DNA from: Tricholoma matsutake
Lineage: Eukaryota > Basidiomycota > Agaricomycetes > Agaricales > Tricholomataceae
Reading direction: 5' to 3'
Assembly: GCA_026075535.2 (NCBI GenBank)
Contig: AP026546.1
Coordinates: 620,001 to 684,000 of the forward strand
DNA: 64,000 nt
Made by a program: the position numbers and the translations under genes. A model generated the notes under the pieces. The model was not told the origin of the DNA. It made no database searches and saw only the letters and a list, made by a program, of their open reading frames with translations. The stretch's first letter is position 1. Each line of letters starts with the position of its first letter. This document shows, one piece after another, positions 12,480 to 23,581 of this stretch.

Positions 12480-13980
12480 ACTAATAAGCCACAATTTGAT
12501 AACTTACTGCATCATAGGCATCAGTTAGGGACTCATCCAGCAGCCAGTGAGATGAATAGAGTGAGTGTGCCATTCCAAGGTGATAGAGTGGATGTCATGA
12601 GAAAGTTGAGTGGAGGGGAATAGGGATGAATGTAGTGTTGGCTGCTCAAACCCTAGGAGTTTTGTAATGTCAGGGATCCGGCCAAGGTAGAAGGTGGAAA
12701 GGTGCAGTGGCCATATAATACTGTCATCAGAGAAAAGGGACTTAGCTGCTATAATGAGGTGTTGCACTGCTTTGTGAGACAGCTGGTGCTTTATGACCAT
12801 ATCCTGACACTTGTTCCACCACAGCAGAGAGACTGCTAGACTGTAGTTCAGTGAAATATGGGCATTCAATGAGGATGTGATGATCATCCTCAGGAATGTT
12901 GATGGAGCCAAAACGACATTGATAGGAGTCGATCATATGTTGGGAGTGAAGACATGTTGCTGTGGGAAGCTGTCCTGAGTGCGAGTAAAGTTGAATGAGT
13001 GCAGAATAACAAGATAAGGAGCATAAGTATGGATAGGATGGGGGAGGGGTAGGGTCATAGATGGAACAAATTAATTGAAGGCCATGGTTGAGCTCCAGTT
13101 TACAAGAGCTTTGGGCTGAGAGCAAACAGTCAGTGGAGCCTCATTTGTTAGACTCGATCCAGCTGTCAGCTGAAGTGAAAAAGGTGAAACAGTCCATGAA
13201 GAAGGTGGGGAGAGGAGCATGATGTAAGTGGTTGAGATTTGGATGCGTAGTAGTCTGCAGATGCATTGAGAACAGATGGGATTGAAGACTCAGCTGAGTG
13301 ACCCTTCATGTAAAGGATAGTTGCCCAGGAGTCAAAATATCCATTTATAGTAAGATCGACCATTCATGTGTCAAAGATGGGCATCAATGTTAGCTGAGGT
13401 TCGACTGTCATTGATGAGTCTAGTGGAATTGAGATGGTCAGTATATATCACAGTGGAGTTGTTCTGAGAATCTGAGAGAACAAGACCACCAATGATTCCA
13501 ACAAGCTCGCCATGGAGGATAGATATATTACGGCTGAGGAGTTTCATGACAATGGTGTGTGGGCCCATGATTGCAGAGGTGACTGATTTGTCATCTAGAG
13601 GGCCAGCTGCAGATGCAGCACAGTAACCATGTTTGTGGTCTCGATAGCCAGTATTGAGTTCCCACGCTAGTATCGAGGCCACATTTGGCCTCGATAGCCT
13701 AGTACCACTGCAATGTTCAGTCTTCTGGGTCTGCCACCATGCTTCAAATACCACTCTAGTGTCAGCTGTGATCATCCCTTTTATTGCTACACTGAGGTCA
13801 CCTTGATATGTTGTCTTGTGCTTCTGGATCTCAATGTCTTGGTGTCTCACTGCTCTCTCTCTATTTCTTGGGCTTATCCCCTTGTGACTTTTCATACCTG
13901 CACTCTGAGCATTCCCGCTGATGGATATTTGAAGTCTTGGGGATCTACAATATTTTGGGTCCTGACATGACACAATTTAA
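12480..13980 (-). pseudogene. LINE-type retrotransposon 3' relic (RNase H and terminal zinc-finger region)
   Basis: The fragment reads from right to left. RNase H motifs come first: SILHGELVGIIGGLVLSDS with the catalytic-type Glu, then VIYTDHLNST with the Asp, then ILYMKGHSAESSIPSVLNAS and ADYYASKSQ across a frame break near 13365. Next is a Cys/His tail of the kind found at the C-terminus of fungal non-LTR polymerases (CRFGSINIPEDDHHILIECP) at about 12880, and then WPLHLSTFYLGRIPDI. Several frame changes (13371-13973, 13166-13363, 12742-13125, 12525-12911) show it is dead. Endonuclease and reverse transcriptase are missing, as expected of a 5'-truncated LINE insertion. I see no clear poly(A) tail at the left end. 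Confidence 0.65.
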
Positions 13981-14950
13981 AATTTTGTCATGTGCACAGC
14001 CACCCTCTCGATGAAAATCTTCGGACCACTGTATCTCCTCTGCCCTTGCCTTATTTTCTGTCGTCTTTTTTGCTTTCTAATTCACATATACAATGAGTTA
14101 TTTCCCTGCAATGATTAGTCCCCATGTGTGATCCTTCAATTTAAGAAACCCATGCATCTTGTCCCTCAAAATTTCCTGTTCCACCACCAGGATACCCTCA
14201 GTTTACCTAGTTCTTTCTGCCATTTAATCTACAACAGGCTGATACAGAGTGCTTAGTCCTGGAATTTTAGGTCCTCACTTTGCTCTCACACTTTCCAGAT
14301 TTGTTGTATTTTTGACTTTCTTGTTACACATTCATCCATCTATTATCAATCTTGTGCTTAACCCCAACTAATTATGCTGCAGAAAGCTTCTCCATCCCTC
14401 ATTTCAACAGGTTTTCATCCATATGCTAATCCTATATGTGTGATGTACATATACTCTGTAATTGAAGATGTGTAGTGTATGCAAGCCAAAATAACTAGTC
14501 TAATTCTGTATTTCACATGACAAGCACAAATATATTCATGTCCAGTGACCCACTTCATTAAATGGTGAGATGCACAGTTACTACGAGGAGGTGCTGTCAA
14601 TCTTCCCTCTTTCCTTTTTTGTATTTTCCTTTTTGGGAATTTATTTTCAATGGATTTGGAGTGTCCACAAACACCGCTATCAAGCCATGGATGCAGGGAT
14701 CATGGACTTGTTACTTGCTTGATATCTGCCTATGCTAACTAGAGCTAAGGATCTCTACTGGCACAACTTGCCCTACATAGTAAGGAATATTTTAACCAGT
14801 TCCCTATGTAATTTCTCCTCCTGTTCTTGTTCTTTTCACTACTAATAGTCTCCTTTGTTAGATCATAACCTGTATTCTCACAAGTCACCAGATCCTTGCT
14901 TCCACTGTCAAAGTTTTTTCTTTCTCTTCAACTATAACTAGAAAAATGTT
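13981..14950. other. No gene seen
   Basis: T/C-rich sequence with no coding texture and no recognisable repeat. The right end (14930-14964) looks like the 3' part of a conserved intron (AACTAG followed by CCATAG), belonging to the element fragment described next. Confidence 0.4.
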
Positions 14951-15775
14951 CTTTTCCATAGGTTACACTGCTACAGTGTTTTCAGCTCGACAACAGCCAA
15001 CAATGCATGCAACACAACACCACCCCTCCTCCCCATCCAAATGGGATGTGAGGCTCTCGTTTGGGCATAGGAGACCACAGAGGGGTGTTGGGAGACCTGA
15101 AGACTGCCAGGTACATCCCCTATTTCCATCTCCACCCACCACAACTCACACCCCACCCCCAGATCATCCACCAACCCAGCACCTGCCACCATTACATTAT
15201 AACAATGGAGACAGTGGATGAAAATGACGATGACAAATGGAGGACAATGATGAGGACAACCACCAGGACAAGACCAACACTCTAATGGACTGATGCCATG
15301 GAAAATGACAGGAAGACAACAATGTGGAGGACCACACAGCCACTGCTCAGGCTACCACCACCACAACAGCAGCACCCCCAACCCCCACAGTGAACAACTG
15401 CTTGTGGGTGGAAATGGGGAGCAACGGGACAGGGGATGGGACAACTTCCAGACAGTAACCACCAGAAGAGGATGAACCACAAACGGTGGGGGAGAGTGAA
15501 CAACCAGAAGTGAAGGTATGGGCACCACCACCACCACTGCGTCAGATGAAGGATGCTAACACATATGGGGAAAATGGGGACAAGAGACATGGAAGCGGCA
15601 GCTCACCCAACCACCACTGTGAGCAGCTGCTCATGGGGTGGCCTCCCTGTGAAAAGTGCAAGTTTTTTGTTTTGATCATTAATTACTTTTGTGGCCCCTA
15701 CTTTTGGGCCCCTCGCTTCATGCGAGAGAGGTTAGTTAGCTCAATAAAAACCTTGAACACTTTCATCAAATACTA
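14951..15775 (+). mobile_element. Internal fragment of the hairpin/intron element family (fragment Z)
   Basis: The segment beginning at the intron-like acceptor at 14964 is homologous to element D from about 51697 and to the complement of element B around 32400-32600. All three share CCTCCTCCCCATC(C/A)AAATGG and then GATGTGAGG. It carries a class-1 hairpin (GAGCAGCTGCTCATGG at 15620) and a C-rich class-3 hairpin (CCCCTCGCTTCATGCGAG at 15711-15728), in the same order as D. The terminal minisatellites and tRNA-like sequences of complete members are absent, so it is a truncated copy. The short frames here are low-complexity and not supported as genes. Confidence 0.6.
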
Positions 15776-16678
15776 ATATTTTAAACTGTGTACATACTGA
15801 AGTTATTAAACAGCATATAGATGGTTATACTGTTTAGGCTACCGTTTATGTATACTTGACCTTCATTGAGTAAGCATAAACTAAACGGTTGGAGCCTTAG
15901 CCAGTGCCATGTCTGAATCAACTTGTACTAGTACGAGAGTAATTTTTTTGCTAGTCTTCAACTTTCTCAATCATCATTACCTCTAGTACTTACTCTGTTG
16001 TACAACTGTATCAGGAAGGATTTTGAAATCAGATTTCGATTGCAAAGCATGGGGGAGAGTAATTCAGGAGTAAAGCCATATTCAAGGTACACAACTGTCC
16101 AATGTTGAAATGTTGAAGGCATCAGAGTCATTAAAGTAGCGAGGTTGTAAAAAAATGGCAGGCTCAGAGACCTGTCATGTGCGGTGAAAGTTGCTCCTGA
16201 TAGGGAAGTGTAAGGGGTCCAGCCTTTCAGCTAGCCTTTTGTCGCTTGGCTATAGGATAAACATCAGTGAGCTACAGGAACTAAAGATAGGTCCAATCTC
16301 CATGTACGAGCATTCTACTCTGCTGAGTCCTCTGCTGAACCTCCTTCTGAGTGCCCATCCATTTCCATGTCCTGGTCTTCATCTTCATCTTCATCTTCAT
16401 CTTCATCATCATCATCATCATCGTCATTGTCTTCAAGAGGGCCCATCTCTATGCTATAATCTGGGAACAAGTCAGCTTAATGATGGTTATACAAAATGCA
16501 TGCAAACCAAATTCATCTGCAGGGAAACACTTCACAGGTTGTCTGATGGAGACCTTGAAGTTTGCATCTGTCCATGATAAGAACTGTTGGGAATGACTGC
16601 CATTGATGGTGTGCCATGCTCTCCAAAATAGTCAGTTGTTTTGGAAAACTTGCCAAATAGCTGCAACCACTTGCTTGG
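15776..16678. other. No gene seen; one microsatellite
   Basis: Mostly unique AT-rich sequence. A TCTTCA/TCATCA microsatellite lies at about 16379-16430 and generates the apparent frames there. It ends at the LTR of element X1. Confidence 0.45.
16379..16430. repeat. TCTTCA / TCATCA microsatellite
   Basis: Repeated CATCTT units pass into CATCAT units. Both strands are open in frame over it, so its ORFs are not evidence of coding. Confidence 0.85.
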
Positions 16679-17686
16679 TGATATGCTCGACCCGGAAACC
16701 CAAACAAAACCTACCAAAATGGCCTTGGATGGTATAACACGAGTTAGAGGAAGGGTGCAAGGTGGTACTAAAAGTCACCGAAGTCAACCTGATGGATGCA
16801 TAAGACTTCTGAGTGGGTATGAAGGGCTTTGAGAATGTTTGAAGGGGCATGAGATCTCTCGATGTAAGTTCGAGGGAGATCGATAAGGTTCGAGGGGTAG
16901 AGGAGACATTCGAGGTAATTGGGAACAATGTAGATGGTTTACGAAGGGTGTAGAAAGAATATGTGAGTGGGGTGGCGATGATAGTGATGAGGGTCAATAA
17001 CGATATACGACAGATGAAGGGTTCGAGGGCTAATATGAAGTTTCGAGGAAGTTCGCAATGATTCGCAGAACTTTGGGCTAGACAAGAGGCTTGGACTCAA
17101 GAGCTGAACTATTAAATCAGACGATAGCGAAGTAAGACAATTTCTTTCCTGCTCCTCAAGTGAGTAACTATTACAAGTTAAATAAGTTCTGAAGAGGTAC
17201 TACCAAAAAAGGGAAGGAGAACATGAGGCCTACATGAGGTGAAGTCTAGGATAAAAGATAAACCTCTATCACTGAGTAAAACAATAAAAGATAAGAACAA
17301 AATCTCCGGAGTCCTGATATGTGTGAAATGTACTCATCCTATGTCATTACAAACTGACTAAATGTCAGAAATTCACCTCATTGCATCCTAAGTCGTCTCG
17401 TGTGTGCTCAGTCGGTGGCCAAATAGCTTGGCCAACCTTGCTATGACTCGTCGGCATGTAGTAAGAGTGCCCAAGGCCATGATGATGGCGGCTGAGTGCA
17501 TTCAAAGTGTTCCTAAATCGTTTGAGGGGGATTGAGGGGGATTGAGGTAGTGCAAGGCCACTCAAAGCCTGTTTGGGAGCATTTTGCGAGGCTCAAAGGC
17601 ATTTGAGGGGTTCTGAGTGCTGTGGGAGATTGATGCGGAACTGCTGTGAGTGGTTACAGACCTTATAGCGTGAGGTGGACCTATCA
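16679..17686 (+). repeat. LTR of element X1 (5' LTR)
   Basis: About 1,008 bp starting TGATATGCTCGACC and ending GACCTATCA, so it has TG...CA ends. Its beginning (CTCGACCCGGAAACCCAAAC, then GGTATAACACGAGTTAGAGG) matches the complement of 22430-22536 and of 41457-41557. Its end matches the complement of 39684-39700 (TGATAGGTCCACCT). The X3 LTR has nearly the same length once the inserted element H is removed. The interior is rich in TTCGAGG-type motifs. The gag-like ORF begins about 145 bp downstream. Confidence 0.65.
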
Positions 17687-17831
17687 ACCTCCCCCTAAGT
17701 GAAATACTGACTGTCCCAGTCAGCCGATCTGAAACACATCATGTCACAAGGTCATGTTGAAAATGATAAACAAACATCGAACCACTTATTTCCTTCCTAT
17801 CTCAATCGTTCTCCCTACCTCACATCTTTGG

Positions 17832-18542
17832 TATGTCTCTCTTAGCTCAACTGAACACCGAGGTCCTTGAGTATGCCAAGTCCATGCCCGAACGCAGTGT
17901 GGTGGAAGACATCGATTTCGAAGTGTGGGGTAAGGGTGTTTGCGAGAAGATGGTACATTTTTGTCATTTTCCTTTTGGTTCAATCTACTGAAATGTCTCA
18001 TGCAGGCTGAATATGATGAGTTGGCAGACGATCTTGGCAAAGAATGCGAACCGGCCATCCAAAAGGTTGTTAACGAGGCATTCAAACTATTTAAGCCAAT
18101 GGCATGTCAGGAATGGGTTTCATGGGGTGGAGACTTGTTGTTATTGGATCTGAAAGAGGAAATCAAGCTGGAGGAATGAGAGGTGATGGATAGGCATCGA
18201 CAGGTGGTGGTGGAGCGGAAGGCAGAGAGAATGCAAGAGCACAGGGCCACTCTTGTGGAGTCACGACAAGCACTTCTTGAGAGTTTCCCTGCAAAGACAC
18301 TTTTGAAGGAGGCATTGCGGGAGTGGAATGCAGAGGTGGAGGTGGAGGCGAAGGTGATCGAGGTAGTGGAACTCGCTGATGATGACGAGGGTGAAGTTGG
18401 ACAAGGGGAGTTGGTAGAGCTGGGGAAGTGAAAGGTGGGAGATGTGGAAGATGGCGAGGTGGAGTTGGAGATAGAGGAGGTGAATGCGAAGTGCATGAAG
18501 TTTGCTGAGAGCGGACTGCTCAAGTTTGAGGGCCTGGTAAGT
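17832..18542 (+). pseudogene. Gag-like protein of LTR family X, copy X1
   Basis: Exon 1 starts at ATG 17832 and encodes MSLLAQLNTEVLEYAKSMPE followed by SVVEDIDFEVWGKGV. An intron of about 50 nt ends at CATGCAG near 18005. Exon 2 reads AEYDELADDLGKECEPAIQK, then a long coiled-coil-like acidic and basic region, with in-frame stops at about 18178 and 18429. The last recognisable part is SGLLKFEGL. The same order is found in copy X2 (minus, 22617-23490), and the same first exon in X3 (minus, 39419-39536). The position just inside an LTR suggests a Gag-type role, but no capsid or CCHC knuckle is visible and I do not recognise the family. Protease and polymerase are absent. Confidence 0.55.
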
Positions 18543-18585
18543 TGTCAAGTTCTGCCTTGTCCTTTCTGGTTTGCTAAAAACATAT

Positions 18586-18669
18586 TAAACATAAAACAAT
18601 TTTTCCAGTCTATACATTTTCCAAGGTTTTGAGAAAAATGTATGAACTGGAAAAATTGTTTTGTGTTTA
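18586..18669. repeat. Long-armed hairpin
   Basis: Two arms of about 37 nt (18586-18622 and 18633-18669) are inverted complements with about four mismatches. The core is ACAATTTTTCCAGT against ACTGGAAAAATTGT and the loop is about 10 nt. It lies between the end of the X1 gag-like ORF and a copia fragment. It could be a tiny foldback insertion or an inverted duplication. Confidence 0.75.
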
Positions 18670-18826
18670 ATAGGTTTAATTACGTAAAAACCACTGAGGC
18701 ATAATGACAAAACATTTTTGGTCCTATCTTGACATTGTGTACAAAAAGTCCTGAAATGCCAGGATAAGTTGTAAAGCTTTAACAAGCAGATTACATCTCA
18801 AAATTCCAAAAGACTGTTACATAACC

Positions 18827-19562
18827 ATGGACTGGACCTTCAAACACTATGTCAGATCTTTGATGTATGCCTCACTCAGAATTTTCCCTGACATTTTGTT
18901 TGCCATCCAAACCCTCTCGCGTTTCTCCCCTAAGCCCAGAATTGCTTACTGGGAAGCTGTCAAACATGTTTTCTGCTACTTGAAGGGCACGGCAGATCTT
19001 TGGCTGTTGTATGGGCAGAAGAAAGTTGATCTGGTGGGATACACAGATGCAGATGGAAGTATGGCTGAGGACAGGCATGCTATATTTGGGTACACATTCA
19101 TTATTCACAGGGGAGCCATTTCTTGGAGTGCTAAATGCCAGGAAATCGTCTTGTTATCAGTGACCAAAAGCAAATACATCCCTGCCACCCACGCTGCCAA
19201 GGAAGCTTTATGGCTTCAATCTCTCATCCAACAACTTTTCGACACCACTCTATCCCCCACGACTCTTTACTCAGATAATCAATCCGCTATCACACTTACG
19301 AAAGATCATCAATACCACGTGCGCACTAAACACATCGACATTCGATATCATTTTATTTGTTGGATCATCGAGCAAGGTTCTATTCAGCTCATTTAACACA
19401 TCGACATTCGATATCATTTTATTTGTTGGATCATCGAGCAAGGTTCCTATTCAGCTCATTTATTGTCCCACCGATGATATGGTCACTGACATGCTCACCA
19501 AAGCTCTCCCCTCTGCCAAAGTCAAGTATTTTGCTACTGAACTCGGACTTGCGTTACCTTGA
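18827..19562 (+). pseudogene. Ty1/copia polyprotein 3' fragment (RNase H domain)
   Basis: The frame encodes the copia RT/RNase H junction and RNase H: SLMYASLRIFPDILFAIQTL, YWEAVKHVFCYLKGT, LVGYTDADGSM (catalytic Asp), GAISWSAKCQEIV, SKYIPATHAAKEALWLQ and LYSDNQSAITLTKD. The tail CPTDDMVTDMLTKALPSA follows, with a stop at 19560-19562. A direct duplication (19329-19461) interrupts the frame near the end. A purine tract GAGGGGGAG lies directly before an LTR start at 19570. Everything upstream of RNase H (gag, integrase, most of RT) is missing. Confidence 0.85.
19329..19461 (+). repeat. 66/67-bp tandem duplication inside the copia fragment
   Basis: The sequence from AACACATCGACATTCG to ATTCAGCTCATTT occurs twice in direct succession (19329-19394 and 19395-19461). 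The second copy carries one extra C (GGTTCCTATT versus GGTTCTATT). The first copy preserves the reading frame that continues into CPTDDM, so the second copy is the added one. Confidence 0.95.
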
Positions 19563-19569
19563 GGGGGAG

Positions 19570-19990
19570 TGTTGAATTGGCAAGGCTAACACAAGACCCG
19601 AAACCCCACACTCATGCTAGCAGCCACCATGCTATTTTTACACCATGTCTACATTCTTCGTGCCATTTCCTTCTATGACCCTATCATACTACAATATTGC
19701 ATTGCTGTGCTTGTACTCCATGTCCTTTCACTTTTCCTATTCCTTACTGCTCTCAACAAGAGCTTACTCTTTTGTTCTGCTAATTGTGGTCTAGCTCTTT
19801 TCTACTTATGTATTTGTATAGTCTCCTCGACACATCTTCCCTCAGTTGTTTGACTTCTCACAAACACTGAGGTAAGATACCTATCTACTATGTCTACTTT
19901 ATTTTACTCACCATGTATTGTAGTGTATTTATTCTTAGGTGATTTAATACAGTTGTTTGACTTCTTGAAAACACTGAGTGTATTTATTCT
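19570..19990 (+). repeat. Copia 3' LTR
   Basis: The sequence starts TGTTGAATTGGCAAGG directly after the polypurine tract, as copia 3' LTRs do. The right end is not certain. Two similar segments (TTGTTTGACTTCT and AAACACTGA near 19848 and 19953) lie close to it, just before the gypsy fragment. Confidence 0.5.
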
Positions 19991-19993
19991 TAG

Positions 19994-20838
19994 TTTGTGC
20001 GGCCAGGTTCCTATCTTAACAGGGGTTCCCTATACAAAATCATGAGCGATAACAGATCAGCCTTCATCACAGCATTGGAGTACCTTTTGAAACAATATCA
20101 TATTAACCACATTCAGATTAGTGGTTACAATTCTTGTGTGAACAGACTCGTTGAAAGAGCTCATTTCGACATTCAACAATCATTATTCAAAGCAGTTGAT
20201 GGAGATCAGAGCAAATGGTCAGCTGGAGCACACTCTGTGTTTTGGGCAAAATGAGTTACAGTTCATAGATGTATGGGTTTCTCTCCTTACTTTGCAGTTA
20301 CAGGTTCACACCCCCTCATCCTGCTCGACATTTCCAAAGCAACATACTTGCAACCCCCTCCCGATTCTATATTATTGACAACTGATCTCATCGCTCGAAG
20401 AGCAATAGCATTACAAAAAGATCATCTGACCTCAAAATTCTATAATCGAAAGTCTATACCACTTGACTCGAAGCCATGAAATGTTTCAAACTCATTCACA
20501 AATGAATGATGTGCAACTACAACTTTGAACTGGTCCTACTTCAAAACATGCAAATCAAGAAATCCCTAAATTGCAAGATGGGACCTCAATATTTAGGTCC
20601 CCTCATCATCATCATTGATCAAAACTATGGAGGAGCCTACATCATCTGTGAACTCGATGGATCAGTATTCCATCAACCAGTCGCCACCTTCCGACTTCTC
20701 CCTTATTTTGCTCGAAAGTCTATTTCCCTTCCACCAAACTTCCTCGATATCAACTCAGAACATCTCGAAAAACTTCAAAACACTTCGAATGTTGACGAAG
20801 ATATTCCTGAAGGCCTTCCAGACTTCAAGGACAAATAA
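19994..20838 (+). pseudogene. Ty3/gypsy integrase C-terminal fragment
   Basis: The pieces follow the order of a gypsy integrase. IMSDNRSAFITALEYLLKQY carries the second Asp, HIQISGYNSCVNRLVERAHF carries the Glu, then come GDQSKWSAGAHSVFWA, MGFSPYFAVTGSHPL and TTDLIARRAIALQ. The C-terminal domain follows: KMGPQYLGPLII, GGAYIICELDGSVFHQPVA and YFARKSISLPPNFLDI. Two or three frameshifts or stops (about 20254 and 20479) break it. It is a different lineage from the complete chromodomain element at 42120-54164: no chromodomain is seen and the spacing differs. Confidence 0.8.
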
Positions 20839-21452
20839 TTATTCCTTTCTCTTTGTTCACAATCACTTACCTATGACTTCAACTTCTTTTAGTGTACAAT
20901 ACAAGTTGCGATATTGCATTATAGCATGGTCATGCAAACTCCAAAAGGGTTTTTCGGCCATGATGATCTACTGAGCCTTTCCCTTATTCTCTTTTTCTTC
21001 TTTCTTTCTTTCTTTCTTACTTTCTTGTCACTACTTTTTGAGACTCACAAGATTTAGATTGCAAAAATAAAATAAAATAAAAATACGATAAAGTTTTTTT
21101 TTTCCTACTCTTCCAACATAACCTCTAATAACTCTATTTCTCTTCCAAATATCTCCATCTCAATTTTTTTCTGCATCAGCTTCCCCACAATCAAGCCATG
21201 ACACACTATTCATTCATCCTCAGCCCCTTCAACCTCTTCGACCACCTAAACCTCCTTCTTCCCCTTCCCTTTCGACAACCACTTCTTGTGCTTCGACTTT
21301 GGCATCGATGGCTTTGACAGTGATAGGTTGTCTCCTCGGCTCAAAGGCTGATTCACCATTTTGACCACATCCTAATCACATCTGATAACTCACACGAGGT
21401 CCCAGAAGCAGTGCGACCACTCCTCACCAAGTCTACCAAGTGCAATATCGTG
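20839..21452. other. No gene seen
   Basis: T/C-rich sequence with CTTT runs near 21000-21030 and an A-rich patch near 21066. It could be the 3' end of the gypsy fragment, but no LTR boundary could be recognised. Confidence 0.35.
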
Positions 21453-21690
21453 TCGAACACGATCAAACATCGTCGAACATCATTGAGCATCGCGAGCATC
21501 ATCGAACGTGATTGAACATTGTCGAACATCATCGAGCATCATATTGAATGCAATTGAACATCGTCGAACATCATTGAGCATTGTATCGAACACGATCAAA
21601 CATCATCGAGCATTGTGAGCATCATCGAACATGGTCAAGCATTGTATCAAACATGATCAAACATGATCAAGCATCGTCAAGCATTATCAA
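21453..21690. repeat. GAACATCATCGA-type minisatellite
   Basis: Variants of a roughly 10-12 bp motif (ATCGAACATC, GTCGAGCATC, GATCAAACAT) repeat for about 240 bp. Many units differ by CG versus CA/TG. Confidence 0.75.
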
Positions 21691-21791
21691 TCGATATTGA
21701 GAGACTGTGAGCAACATCGGGCACCACATTTGTTATCTATATGGTGGAATAACATGCACCAGGAAGTATTCCAACTCGTGCTCAAACTTGC

Positions 21792-22536
21792 TGATAGTAG
21801 GTCAGCCTTGTTCCAAGTCCCTATTGTGTGCAGAACCCACTGGACACATTATTGCAAGACTTAGCGCAGTGTATACACAAAGGACAGTCCCCTTTTAGTT
21901 CTATACCCTTTATTACTTTTTCATCATATGATATATATCTTTCTTGTTTGGATTCCAGTCTCCTTTTTGGCCTTGTGCCTTAACTCATATCTTTTGCCTC
22001 ATGTTCTACACATGTTCTCTAGCCTTTTTAGGTACTTTCCTTATTTTATATAAAAAGATGTACTAGATACAAAGAAAAACAAGAAAGTTGTCATCTTCCT
22101 CCCAGATCATGGTGATTTGAGAGTACAGTTTAGTCTTATTCAGTCTGAAGTTTGGTGTTTTATGCTAAACTTCCTCAAAATTCCTCAAAATTCCTCGCAT
22201 TATGCTATTTTCACTCTCGCTTCCCTCGATTAGCCTTTTTGTCACTTCTACTACTTGTCTAGTCCCCCGATCTGATCTTGTGTCTGAACATATCTGCGCA
22301 CTCGAAATTCCTCGAAACCTCTTCGAAAAATATTGCGACATCTCGAAAAGCATCGCAAAGTCTCGAAACACATTCTTTTAGCCTCGAACTGCTTCAACAA
22401 GCAGTTGTTTTATGACTATTTGACAGTTGGTCTGACAGGTGACATCTAGAGGGCCTCGCATCCTTCCTCTGACTCATGTTATACCATCTGAAGCCTTTTG
22501 TGGGTTTTGTTTGGGTTTCTGGGTTGAGCATCATCA
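21792..22536 (-). repeat. LTR of element X2 (3' LTR)
   Basis: Read on the minus strand it starts TGATGATGCTCAACCC at 22536, matches the first 150 bp of the X1 LTR, continues through TTCGAGG-rich sequence and ends near CTACTATCA at 21792. It is about 745 bp, shorter than the LTRs of X1 (1,008) and X3 (about 1,025 without H), so it carries deletions or the left boundary is misplaced. Confidence 0.5.
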
Positions 22537-22616
22537 ATGGCCCCACAACCATCTCCTCTGTCTTGACAGGCCCCACAACTTGAATTCGAAGTGCTAAAAC
22601 AATCTGAACAAAAGGG

Positions 22617-23490
22617 TTAGAAAGGTTCAAGATGAGTCCAAATAAAACTCATACCTGGCTTTGGCTGCAAAACATCCTTCACAGCCCTGAATTTTCTAGC
22701 TTCGCCCTTTCGAAGCCCCTTCCTCAATACTCCTTCCCAATAGCACCCCTGCCTCACCTTGGTGCACTTGACCCACTTCGGGGCCTCTTCTTCAACCACA
22801 CAGTGCAGCTGGGATTCCATCCAAGCACATCGATTGCACTATGAAATTATTAGCAGTATGAAAAACCTTTGAAGTCGAATGAGAAAACTTACTGGGCCCT
22901 CAAAATCAAGAAGTCCACCCTCTGGGAAACTCCTCCATTTGCCTTCAACCTCATCTTCCCTATCCTCACCTGCCTCAATCTCCACTATTTTTCATTTGGT
23001 CACCCGCACCATGAGCAGCTCCTCCTCCTCCTCCTCCTTGACCCCTGCCTCAGCCTTCTCGATCACTTTCGCTTTGGCTGACAGTTCTTCATTTCATCGC
23101 AGCAACTCCACCTTCAAAAGGCTCTTCATGCAAAAGTCACCTAGTACAGTTTTGTGAGCCTCAACAAGCATGGCCCTCTGGTTGCCCAGCCTGGCCTTCT
23201 TCACAGCTGCTGCTGCCTCATGAGCCAGTTGCTCCTCCTCCCGACATCATCTCATCTCTTCCTCAGCCTGTGCCTGTGCCTTCGCCTCAGCAGCTTCTCA
23301 TTCTTTATGTTCAACTTCTTTGCACAACTCTGAAAATAACAACTCCCTGCCCCTCAAAAGCCAGTTGCAACACACCAATGGTTTGAAGATCTTGAACACT
23401 TCATCAATGACCTTTTGGATGGCTGGATTGTGCTCCTTGCCCAGATCGTCTGCAAGCTTGTTGTATCACCAGTGTTTGGCAGGGTGATGT
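22617..23490 (-). pseudogene. Gag-like protein of LTR family X, copy X2
   Basis: On the minus strand from about 23490 the frame reads KLADDLGKEHNPAIQKVI, which aligns with X1 ADDLGKECEPAIQKVV. It continues through a coiled-coil-like region (QRAMLVEAHKTVLGDFCMK aligns with RATLVESRQALLESFPAK) with several stops, then GGLLDFEGP. After a possible intron comes a cysteine-rich block CNRCAWMESQLHCVV, then KCTKVRQGCYW, ending near 22617. X1 stops before this Cys block, so X2 shows the family encodes a C-terminal Cys cluster. Exon 1 (MSL...DFEVWG) is missing here. The 3' LTR follows directly. Confidence 0.55.
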
Positions 23491-23581
23491 ATCATGACCT
23501 GCTAATTACCATGAAAGGGTGATACATTATCTGTGGTAGTTAGCAGGACAGCTGATATATCATCATCCTGCTAGGTGATCT
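23478..23581. repeat. Hairpin with about 35-nt arms at the X2 gag break
   Basis: Arm 23478-23510 (GCAGGGTGATGTATCATGAC, then CTGCTAATTACC) is the inverted complement of arm 23535-23581 (GGTAGTTAGCAGGACAG, then ATATATCATCATCCTGC), with a few mismatches and a loop of about 24 nt. It begins exactly where the X2 gag-like similarity stops, so it may be a small foldback insertion. Confidence 0.7.

Noticed and set aside
15028..15590. Histidine/proline/threonine-rich ORFs in fragment Z and in similar parts of B, C and D
   Set aside because: Composition follows CAC/CCA-rich repeat DNA; frames are not conserved between element copies.
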